DNA of 64,000 nt from Caulobacter sp. GTDB lineage: Bacteria > Pseudomonadota > Alphaproteobacteria > Caulobacterales > Caulobacteraceae. Shown in pieces: positions 8,038 to 15,966 of the stretch. The notes beneath the pieces were generated by a model that had not been told where the DNA came from, did no database searches, and saw only the letters and a program-made list of their open reading frames with translations. Position numbers and translations under genes: made by a program. Positions within the stretch are counted from its first letter, which is position 1. The number at the start of each line of letters is the position of its first letter. Location of the stretch: NCBI GenBank assembly GCA_026225565.1, contig JAMFTA010000022.1, positions 1-64,000 on the forward strand. Direction: 5' to 3'.

Positions 8038-9153
8038 GTGCCACAGGATCTGAAACAGCTGACCGCCCTGCGCTTTTTCGCGGCCCTGTGGGTGGTGCTG
8101 TATCATTTCTGGCCGAGCCTCGGCGCGGCCATGCCGGCGCTGGTGGGCAAGGGCTATCTGGGGGTGGAGCTGTTCTTCACCCTCTCGGGCTTTATCCTGT
8201 GCCACGTCTATCTGGCGCGCTTCGGCCAGGGCGGGTTCAAGTACCGCGAGTTTCTCTGGGCCCGCCTGGCGCGGGTCTATCCGATGCATCTGGTCACCCT
8301 TCTGGGCCTGGGCGCCCTGGCTTTGGCGGCAACGGCGGCGGGCGTCCCCTCGGCCGGGAGCAAGCTATTGATCTGGCCCTCCCTGATTCCTAACCTGCTC
8401 CTGGTGCAGGCGTGGGGCTTCGCCCCCGGCGGCGGCTGGAACCACCCCTCCTGGTCGATCTCGGCGGAATGGTTCGCCTATCTGAGCTTTCCCCTGTTCG
8501 CCGCCGCCGCCTGGGCGATGCGCGACCGGCCGAGACTGGCCATGGGCGCGGCCGTCGCCCTGCTCATCGGGCTTTATGAAGGCTTCCAGCGCCTGGCGGG
8601 CTTCCCCCTGACCGAGGCGACCATCGCCTGGGGCGCCTTGCGCATCGTGCCCTGCTTCGCGCTGGGGTGCGCCGCCCATCTGTTGTGGCGGGCCGGGGTG
8701 CTGAAGAGCGTCAGGGCGGCCACGGGGGCGGCCTTGGGCGGCCTTCTCGCCGCCGCGCTGTTCGCAGTGCTCGGCGCGCCAGACTGGGCCAGCGTCACGG
8801 CGTTCAGCGTGATGATCCTCGGTCTCGCCGCCATGTCCGCCACCGGATCCCGCCGCCTGACCGCGCCGGTCTGGGTCTATCTGGGCGAGGTCAGCTTCGC
8901 CATCTATATGGTCTGCATTCCCTGGATGCTGGTCTTCCACAACGGCTCCCAGAAGCTGTTCCACCTGCAAGGCGACAGCCTGCCCCTCATCCTGTGGATT
9001 CCCATGCTGGCGGGGGTGATTCCGGCGGCCATGGTCCTGCACCACGGGGTGGAGCGTCCCGCGCGAGAGCTGATGCGTCGATACGGGGCTCCCTTCGCCC
9101 GGAGCCGCGACCGAGCGACCCCTCACGCCGGCGAGCCGATCTTCCAGAGCTGA
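8038..9153 (+). CDS. Acyltransferase 3 family membrane protein
   Basis: The 371-residue product has the acyltransferase-3 (OafA/YrhL-like) layout. The opening QLTALRFFAALWVVLYHF contains the catalytic His region, followed by GYLGVELFFTLSGFILCH, and about ten hydrophobic segments fill the rest. These proteins move acyl groups (often acetyl) onto sugars of LPS, capsule or peptidoglycan. The start is GTG at 8038 with AGGAG about nine bases upstream. No glycan cluster is adjacent, so the acceptor is unknown. Confidence 0.9.
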   Translation: MPQDLKQLTALRFFAALWVVLYHFWPSLGAAMPALVGKGYLGVELFFTLSGFILCHVYLARFGQGGFKYREFLWARLARVYPMHLVTLLGLGALALAATAAGVPSAGSKLLIWPSLIPNLLLVQAWGFAPGGGWNHPSWSISAEWFAYLSFPLFAAAAWAMRDRPRLAMGAAVALLIGLYEGFQRLAGFPLTEATIAWGALRIVPCFALGCAAHLLWRAGVLKSVRAATGAALGGLLAAALFAVLGAPDWASVTAFSVMILGLAAMSATGSRRLTAPVWVYLGEVSFAIYMVCIPWMLVFHNGSQKLFHLQGDSLPLILWIPMLAGVIPAAMVLHHGVERPARELMRRYGAPFARSRDRATPHAGEPIFQS

Positions 9154-9181
9154 TCGCGATGTTCTAACCTTCCCAGCAGCA

Positions 9182-9201
9182 CCCGCCCATGTAGGGGCGG
9201 G
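9182..9201 (+). terminator. GC hairpin between acyltransferase and carboxypeptidase genes
   Basis: A perfect 7-bp stem, cccgccc (9182-9188) with gggcggg (9195-9201), loop atgtag, lies 28 bases after the acyltransferase stop. No T-run follows, so termination is only possible. Confidence 0.4.
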
Positions 9202-9219
9202 CGACGGGGGATTGAGTTC

Positions 9220-10746
9220 ATGGGTCACCGCTTCAAGGCCGCCGTGCTGGCGACCATCCTGGCTTCTTGCAGCCTCGGCCACGCCGCCCTCGCCGACGAT
9301 CCCAAGCCCGACGCCGCGTCCAAGGACAAGAAGCCCGACAAGCCCGACAAGCCCGATCTGCCGCCCTTCCCCGCCGACGCCTCGATCAAGCAGTCCACCG
9401 TGGTGGGCGGCAAGACCGTCAACTACACCGCCACCGTCGGCTCCTTGCCGGTGCGCGACGGCGACGGCAAGAAGATCGCCGAGGTGGTGTTCACCGCCTA
9501 CACCCTGGACGGGCCCCGCGACCTGCGCCGGCCGGTGACCTTCGCCTTCAATGGCGGGCCGGGCGCCGCCTCGGTCTATCTGAACATGGGCGCCATCGGC
9601 CCCAAGCGCATCCAGTTCGGCGCGGCGGGGGACAGCGCCTCCGATCCCGTGATCCTGCACGACAATCCCGGCACCTGGCTCGACTTCACCGACCTGGTGT
9701 TCATCGACCCGGTGGGCACCGGCTTCTCCCGCTCGCTGCTGAAGCAGGAGGAGACGGACAAGCAATTCTTCACCATCGACAGTGACATCAAATATCTGTC
9801 GCGCATCGTCTACGACTGGCTGCAGAAGAACGGCCGCATGGCCTCGCCCAAGTTCGTGGTGGGCGAGAGCTATGGCGGCTATCGCGCCCCGGCCCTGGCC
9901 CACGCCCTGCAGACCCAGATGGGCGTCGGGGTGTCGGGGGTGGTGATGGTCTCCCCGGCGCTGGACGGGCGCAACGCCGCCGATCCGGACACCTCGCCCC
10001 TATCCTGGGTGGTCACCCTGCCCTCCATGGCGGCGGCCAATTACGAGCGCCAGGGCAAGGCCCTGAACCCGACTCAGATGGCCGAGGTGGAGACCTATGC
10101 CCGCACCGACTTCGCGGTCGACCTGATGCGCGGCCGAGGCGATCCGGCGGCGGTGGAGCGTCTGGTCAAGCGAGTGACCGCCTATACCGGGCTGAACGAG
10201 ACGGACGTGCGCCACATGGGCGGACGGATCGACAGCCGCGCCTTCCTGCGCGACCTCTATCGCGACGAGGGCAAGATCGGCTCCTGGTACGACAGCAATG
10301 TCACCGCCTACGATCCCTTCCCCTGGTCGCCCGAGCAGCGCGCCGGCGATCCGATCCTGGACGGGATCTTGGCGCCCACCACCTCGGCCATGGTGGATTT
10401 CGTCACCCGCCAGGTGGGCTGGAAGATCGAGGCCCACTACGAGCCCCTGAACTACGAAGTGAACCAGCACTGGGAGAAGCACTGGTTCACCAGCATCGAG
10501 AGCGCCTCGGACCTGCGCCAGGCCCTGGCCATCGACCCGAAGATGCGGGCCCTGATCGTGCACGGCTACGACGACCTGTCCTGCCCCTATTTCGGCTCGG
10601 AACTGGTGGTCTCCCAGATCCCCTCCATGGGCGATCCTGGCCGGCTGCAGGTGAAGGTCTATCCCGGCGGCCACATGTTCTACTCGCGGCCGGACAGTCA
10701 GGCGGCGCTCCGGCGCGACGTGATAGCCCTCTACGCCGCCCGCTGA
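9220..10746 (+). CDS. Peptidase S10 family serine carboxypeptidase
   Basis: The 508-residue product has a signal peptide (about residues 1-24) and a Lys/Pro/Asp-rich linker (KDKKPDKPDKPD). The S10 fold follows, with the oxyanion region TFAFNGGPGAASVYLNMGAI, the nucleophile motif VGESYGGYRAP, the acid in GYDDLSCPYFG and the histidine in GGHMFYSRP. All three catalytic residues are therefore present. Secreted S10 enzymes remove C-terminal residues from peptides, so a role in periplasmic or external peptide use is likely. It stands alone. Confidence 0.92.
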   Translation: MGHRFKAAVLATILASCSLGHAALADDPKPDAASKDKKPDKPDKPDLPPFPADASIKQSTVVGGKTVNYTATVGSLPVRDGDGKKIAEVVFTAYTLDGPRDLRRPVTFAFNGGPGAASVYLNMGAIGPKRIQFGAAGDSASDPVILHDNPGTWLDFTDLVFIDPVGTGFSRSLLKQEETDKQFFTIDSDIKYLSRIVYDWLQKNGRMASPKFVVGESYGGYRAPALAHALQTQMGVGVSGVVMVSPALDGRNAADPDTSPLSWVVTLPSMAAANYERQGKALNPTQMAEVETYARTDFAVDLMRGRGDPAAVERLVKRVTAYTGLNETDVRHMGGRIDSRAFLRDLYRDEGKIGSWYDSNVTAYDPFPWSPEQRAGDPILDGILAPTTSAMVDFVTRQVGWKIEAHYEPLNYEVNQHWEKHWFTSIESASDLRQALAIDPKMRALIVHGYDDLSCPYFGSELVVSQIPSMGDPGRLQVKVYPGGHMFYSRPDSQAALRRDVIALYAAR

Positions 10747-10761
10747 CGGGGGCCCAATAAC

Positions 10762-10785
10762 CCCTCTCCCCCGGAAGGGAGAGGG
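10762..10785. terminator. Bidirectional hairpin between convergent genes
   Basis: The perfect 9-bp stem ccctctccc (10762-10770) / gggagaggg (10777-10785), loop ccggaa, lies in the 48-bp gap between the convergent carboxypeptidase and mdh genes. Its position and strength fit a two-way terminator, although no T-run is present. Confidence 0.6.
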
Positions 10786-10794
10786 ACAGAAGGG

Positions 10795-11757
<963 letters not shown>

Positions 11758-11839
11758 CTAGGGTCTCCAAGGGGAAGGAATGCTGGCGGGCGGTCTAGAC
11801 CCGGCGCGCGCCGCTCGCAAGGCGCCGGCGCGGTTTCTG

Positions 11840-12595
11840 CTATCCGAGCTTGACGGTCAGCCAGTCGAGGCAGCCCTGGGCCACCGCCTCCCAGCCCTGT
11901 TCGCCGATCAGCCAATGGCTCATGCCTTCGAACACCGCCACATCCGCGTCCAGCTTGGCGGCGGTCTGGCGCACGGTGAAGGGCGGATGGACGGCGTCCT
12001 TGGCCCCGGTGGCGACATAGACCGGGCCGCGGATGCGGGCGGCGTCCACCTGGGTGGTCATGAAGGGGTCGAGCCACCAGTTGAGGGTCTCGAACAGCGC
12101 CCGGCCGCTCTCAGCGGTCATGCGGCGGGCGATGGCGTCGCGCTCGGGCGCGTCCATCTTGTCGAGACTGTAGAGGTGGGCTGTGGCCTGGTCGGGCTGC
12201 ACCGCCTGGGCCCAAAAGGGGCCGAGGGCGTAGAGGCCGAAGGCGGCGGCAGTCTCCTCCAGGCTTCCGCCCGCCACGCCCCAGGGCGCGGACGGCGCCA
12301 GGAGGAGGAGCGCGGCCACTTGGGCTTTCGCGGCGGCCATCTGGGCCACGAGGCCGCCCAGGGAATGGCCGATCAGCACCGGCGGCTGGGCCTCTGCGCG
12401 GATCAGTTCGGCGATATCGGATGCGTATTCGCTCATCGAGGCGCCAGCCACATCGGACGCGCGCGACCGCTCGCCGTGGCCGCGCAGGGTCGGGGTCAGG
12501 CAAGGATAGCCGTTCGCCTCGAACGGCTGGCGAAACGCATCGAACGCCCAACCGCCGCAAAAGGCGCCGTGGATCATGATCAGGGTAGGTTTCAC
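11840..12595 (-). CDS. Alpha/beta hydrolase, paralogue of the fused domain upstream
   Basis: The 251-residue product shows the alpha/beta-hydrolase signature: an oxyanion HG in LIMIHGAFCGGW, the nucleophile elbow VLIGHSLGGLVAQ with Ser78, an acid-loop candidate GAKDAVHPP, and histidine in MSHWLIGEQGW. Its ATG overlaps the stop of the RppH fusion gene (ATGA), so it is translated in the same operon. The block around VLIGHS(L/M)GGL and the following LLLAP(S/A)AP closely match the hydrolase part of that fusion. Substrate unknown. Confidence 0.85.
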   Translation of the reverse strand: MKPTLIMIHGAFCGGWAFDAFRQPFEANGYPCLTPTLRGHGERSRASDVAGASMSEYASDIAELIRAEAQPPVLIGHSLGGLVAQMAAAKAQVAALLLLAPSAPWGVAGGSLEETAAAFGLYALGPFWAQAVQPDQATAHLYSLDKMDAPERDAIARRMTAESGRALFETLNWWLDPFMTTQVDAARIRGPVYVATGAKDAVHPPFTVRQTAAKLDADVAVFEGMSHWLIGEQGWEAVAQGCLDWLTVKLG

Positions 12596-13893
12596 CCGAG
12601 CGTGGCGGCGAGCCAGGCGTCGATGTCGGCGATCACCTCCTCCGTCCCCGGCTCGTCGATGATCCAGTGGGCGTGGTCGGGATACTGCAGATATTGGCCG
12701 CCAACGTCCGCATATTTGGCGGCGGTGGCGGCGACGCAGGCCAAGGGCGCGGCCCGATCCCGGCCGCCGGCGATGGTCAGGACCGGGACGGTGATCCGCC
12801 CTGCATCGACGAAGGTGGCGCGCTGGGGATCGGCGTGGGGCCGGCCCAGGGCCTCAAACACCCGCCCGGAATCGTAGACCGCATCGGCGTAGATGGCGTC
12901 GCGCCGGACCTTGGGCACGCAATTGAGCACCCCCCAATGGAAGCCGGTTCGCCAGACCTTGTGCGGCTTGGTTTGGGCCTTGGGCGTGAGCAGGATGTTG
13001 GCGAAGGTGAAGGCCACGCTGAGCTTGACCCTTCCCTTCACCCCGGCCGGCGCGGCGGGCGCGAGCAAGACTCCAGCGCGGCCGATCCCGTGCTCCAAGA
13101 GCTTTTGCACGATCAGCCCGCCCATGGAGTGGCCGATCAGCACCGGCGGGAAGCCGGTGGCGGCTTCGATCTCCCGCGCCCAGCCCTGCGCCTCATCCAC
13201 GTAGTCGTGGAGGGTCAAGGCGGCCAGAGCCGCCGTCGGGCGGTCTTTCACCCTGAGGTCGGCCTTCAGGGTCGGGGCGCTCACCGCCCAGCCGCGGCCG
13301 CGGAAATCGGCCGCCATGCGCGCCCAGCCGTCGCCGGCGCCGCCGAACCCATGGATCATCAGCATACCGCCGCGCGGGTTGACGCTGTCGGGCGGGCTCG
13401 GAGCGTCGGCGCGGGCGATGGGGGCGAAAGCCTCGACCACCTTCAGATAGGCCTCGCGCTTGAAGGGCACGACCAGGTCGGGCGCCTCGGCGAGGTCGGC
13501 CCAACGCCAGGCGTCGAACTCGATCTGGTGGTGGGCGGCGAGGTCGATCTCGCTATCCTCCCCCTCAAAGCGAAAGGCGAACCAGGCCTGGGTCTGGCCG
13601 GCGAACCCCTTCATGGCCTTGGAGCCAGTGAAGCCCTCGGGAAAGTCGTAGGTGATCCAACCCGGCGCCCGGGCGATCAGACTGGCCGAGCGGATGCCGG
13701 TTTCTTCCAAGAGTTCGCGCTGGGCGGCGACCAATATGTTCTCGCCGCTATCGACGCCGCCTTGGGGGAACTGCCAAATCTGCGGGCCTTTACTGTTTGC
13801 ACGCCGGCCCAGCCACACCTTGCCCTCGGCGTTGAACACCACGACGCCGACGTTCAACCGGTAGCGCCTGGCGTTGAGATAGATGTCGGTCAT
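12592..13893 (-). CDS. RppH-like RNA pyrophosphohydrolase fused to an alpha/beta hydrolase
   Basis: Residues 1-160 form an RppH-type Nudix enzyme: RYRLNVGVVVFN, GPQIWQFPQGGVDSGE, the Nudix box GGVDSGEN...REL.EETG at 45-67, and TQAWFAF. RppH removes pyrophosphate from 5'-triphosphate RNA or cleaves dinucleoside polyphosphates. Residues 177-433 form an alpha/beta hydrolase with HGFGGAGDGW, GHSMGG (Ser256), GGRDRAAP and DHAHWIID. No stop separates the parts; a short Pro/Ser linker (about 161-176) joins them. Free RppH is about 160-175 residues. ATG at 13893 overlaps the deacetylase stop (ATGA); an upstream in-frame start at 13956 is less likely. Confidence 0.85.
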   Translation of the reverse strand: MTDIYLNARRYRLNVGVVVFNAEGKVWLGRRANSKGPQIWQFPQGGVDSGENILVAAQRELLEETGIRSASLIARAPGWITYDFPEGFTGSKAMKGFAGQTQAWFAFRFEGEDSEIDLAAHHQIEFDAWRWADLAEAPDLVVPFKREAYLKVVEAFAPIARADAPSPPDSVNPRGGMLMIHGFGGAGDGWARMAADFRGRGWAVSAPTLKADLRVKDRPTAALAALTLHDYVDEAQGWAREIEAATGFPPVLIGHSMGGLIVQKLLEHGIGRAGVLLAPAAPAGVKGRVKLSVAFTFANILLTPKAQTKPHKVWRTGFHWGVLNCVPKVRRDAIYADAVYDSGRVFEALGRPHADPQRATFVDAGRITVPVLTIAGGRDRAAPLACVAATAAKYADVGGQYLQYPDHAHWIIDEPGTEEVIADIDAWLAATLG

Positions 13894-15191
13894 CGCCTCG
13901 CGATAGCGGACGCCGGCGCCAGTTGATAGCCCCGTCCGGCCAAACCTTGAGCCCAATGCACCACTTCATTGATGGTGACCGGATAGGCGAAGCCGGCACC
14001 CAAGGCCTGACCATGTTGCAGGGCGCTGGTCTCCAGCCCGAGGAGCTGACGGTCGATGGAATCGGCGGCCAGCTGCTCGTCGACCACCGCGTCCGCCGAG
14101 GCGCGGGGCAGGCCCGTCATGCCCTTGTGGGCCGCGGACCCGTCGTCGAGGAAGCCGAGGCCCCGCGCCTTCAGGGCGCCGGTGAAGACGTTCATGGCCG
14201 GATCGGAGGTGACGAAGCGCCCGCCCAGATAGTTGGTGACGCCGAAATAGCCCGAGGCCCGGGACAACAGCCATTCCAGCCGCTTGGTGGTCTCTTCGCG
14301 CGAGGCGTTGGCCATCAGGGTGGAGGGACCGGGATCGTTGTTGGGATAGTCCAAGGGCTCCATGGGGATTTCCAGCAGCACCTCGTGGCCGTCGGCCCGC
14401 GCCAGGTCCACCCAGCCCTGCAAGCCGTCGGCGTAGGGAACGAAGCTTAAGGTCACTTCGGGCGGCAGACGCTCGATGGCCGCGCGGGTCGCGGCGGCGT
14501 TCAGGCCGAGGCCGCCGACCACCAGCGCCACCTTGGGCTTGCCAGTGTCATGGAAGGGCCGAGCGTAGCCCTGGAAGGGCGTCCTGCCATCCTTGCCGAT
14601 GACGGGGATCGGTCCACCGGGACCTTGCGCCGAGAGGCCGGCGATGGGGGCGGGAGGCAGGGGGGATACGTTGGCGCGCGGCGCCATGGGCGGGCCTTGC
14701 GGCGACGCGGACACCCCTTGGGCGGCGCCCAGGGTCGCGCCTTGCGGCAGGGTGATGATGGCTTGGCCGGACGGGGCTTGTCCCGTGGCGGCGCCGCCGG
14801 CGATCTGCGCCGACAAGGGGTCCGTCGCGCCGGGCATGGATACGTCCTGGCCGGGCGGCAGGGCGGCGAGGGTGGGGGTCAGGGGCTGTCCGTCCGGCCC
14901 CAGCCGGATGCGCAGGGCGCCCGAGACACTGCCGGGCCCGTGAGGCGCCTCCAGCGACATCTTAACCTTGGGGGCGCCGGCGTGGGGGTCGCCGATGACC
15001 GAGATCAAGACGGCGCCGGCGACCAGGAACAGCAGGGCCGCCCCGCCCGCGCTGACCGCAGGATGGGCCAACGGATTGGACGCCGCCGGAGCGGGCGCGG
15101 GGCCGGCTGCGGCCGTCGCCGGCGGTCTAGCGAAGGTGGGCGCTTTCAACATGGGAGCTGGGCGTGACCATAGGAATGCTAAGGCGGCCAT
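13890..15191 (-). CDS. YibQ-like divergent polysaccharide deacetylase family protein
   Basis: The 433-residue product has an Ala/Pro-rich start, one membrane segment (about 48-66) and a long low-complexity linker. A C-terminal divergent polysaccharide-deacetylase domain (COG2861, YibQ/DUF610) then shows KVALVVGGLGLN, VTLSFVPYADGLQGWVD, LLEIPMEPLDYPNNDPGP and GYFGVTNYLGGRF. In Caulobacterales the gene normally sits with an envC-like gene and ctpA upstream and rppH downstream, and is linked to peptidoglycan turnover at division. The start is uncertain: ATG at 15191 has no clear ribosome site, and ATG at 15152 is an alternative. Confidence 0.82.
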   Translation of the reverse strand: MAALAFLWSRPAPMLKAPTFARPPATAAAGPAPAPAASNPLAHPAVSAGGAALLFLVAGAVLISVIGDPHAGAPKVKMSLEAPHGPGSVSGALRIRLGPDGQPLTPTLAALPPGQDVSMPGATDPLSAQIAGGAATGQAPSGQAIITLPQGATLGAAQGVSASPQGPPMAPRANVSPLPPAPIAGLSAQGPGGPIPVIGKDGRTPFQGYARPFHDTGKPKVALVVGGLGLNAAATRAAIERLPPEVTLSFVPYADGLQGWVDLARADGHEVLLEIPMEPLDYPNNDPGPSTLMANASREETTKRLEWLLSRASGYFGVTNYLGGRFVTSDPAMNVFTGALKARGLGFLDDGSAAHKGMTGLPRASADAVVDEQLAADSIDRQLLGLETSALQHGQALGAGFAYPVTINEVVHWAQGLAGRGYQLAPASAIARR

Positions 15192-15290
15192 TGATGAACA
15201 GATACAGTTAAGAAGGGGGAAACGTCCGCGCCGATGCGTCAGTTCTTCGCGCGCCCCGGATTGCGGATTTCCTCAGGTCTTCGCCCGCCC

Positions 15291-15800
15291 TCAACTCTTC
15301 GCGCGAACGAACTCCAGGTGTTGCGCGACCGACTTGCCCGAGGGCGAGGTCAGGGTCTCCTCGATGGCGAGGGCGCCGGTGTCGCGCAGTTGCAGGTGGA
15401 TGGTCTGACTGGCGCCGCCGCCGAGGACGGAGATCAGCTCCACCGCATGGGGGCCCGTCCGTTTCACCGTCACCGGGGCGAACACCCCGTCGACGACGAT
15501 CCGCGAAGGCGTGCCGTCCAGGGGGCTGTCGCCGAACTCGCTGGCCTCCACCGTCGCGCCGTCTCGCTCCACTAGGGTCCAGGCGAGGGCGGCGCCGTCG
15601 TCCTTGGTCACATCCAGGTCGGCGGCGCTGGGGGCGGGGCCGGTCACCGCCTCGGCAAAGTGCGATTGCGCCGCGACCATCGACCAGCGCCCGGCGAACC
15701 CCAGGGGCTGCGCCGGTTCAGCCGAGGCGGGGGATGCTGCGCTAAGGCCCAGGAGCGCGAGCGTCGTCCGGGCCAAGCCCCGCGCGAATGGATTCGCCAT
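15291..15800 (-). CDS. Secreted hypothetical protein
   Basis: The 169-residue product has a classic signal peptide (ARGLARTTLALLGLSAASPASA, cleavage near residue 28). The mature part begins GFAGRWSMVAAQSHFAEAV and is rich in beta-strand-like segments ending EETLTSPSGKSVAQHLEFVR. This resembles small lipocalin-like periplasmic proteins, but I cannot name a family. It lies upstream of the deacetylase gene on the same strand with a 99-bp gap, and divergent from the helicase gene. Confidence 0.6.
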   Translation of the reverse strand: MANPFARGLARTTLALLGLSAASPASAEPAQPLGFAGRWSMVAAQSHFAEAVTGPAPSAADLDVTKDDGAALAWTLVERDGATVEASEFGDSPLDGTPSRIVVDGVFAPVTVKRTGPHAVELISVLGGGASQTIHLQLRDTGALAIEETLTSPSGKSVAQHLEFVRAKS

Positions 15801-15966
15801 CTATCATCTCCCCAAGGGCCTGGCGCTGAAGACAAGGCGTCGTCGCCTCCGTCATATCGCGCGGCCCGAGCTTGCGGCCAGGGCCTTGCATCGTCAAATG
15901 CTTCCGCGGCGCCGATCACACCGGCGTTCCTATTTCGTTTCACGCTGGACCCGGTACAACAGTCCG

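Noticed and set aside
8365-9903. 512-codon minus-strand frame across the acyltransferase and carboxypeptidase genes
   Set aside because: Crosses two well-recognised genes on the other strand and has low-complexity His/Gly/Asp composition; a shadow.
15511-15966. N-terminal extension of the DinG-type helicase
   Set aside because: The frame is open upstream of ATG 15967 but overlaps the opposite-strand secreted-protein gene and has Arg/Ala-rich noise composition.
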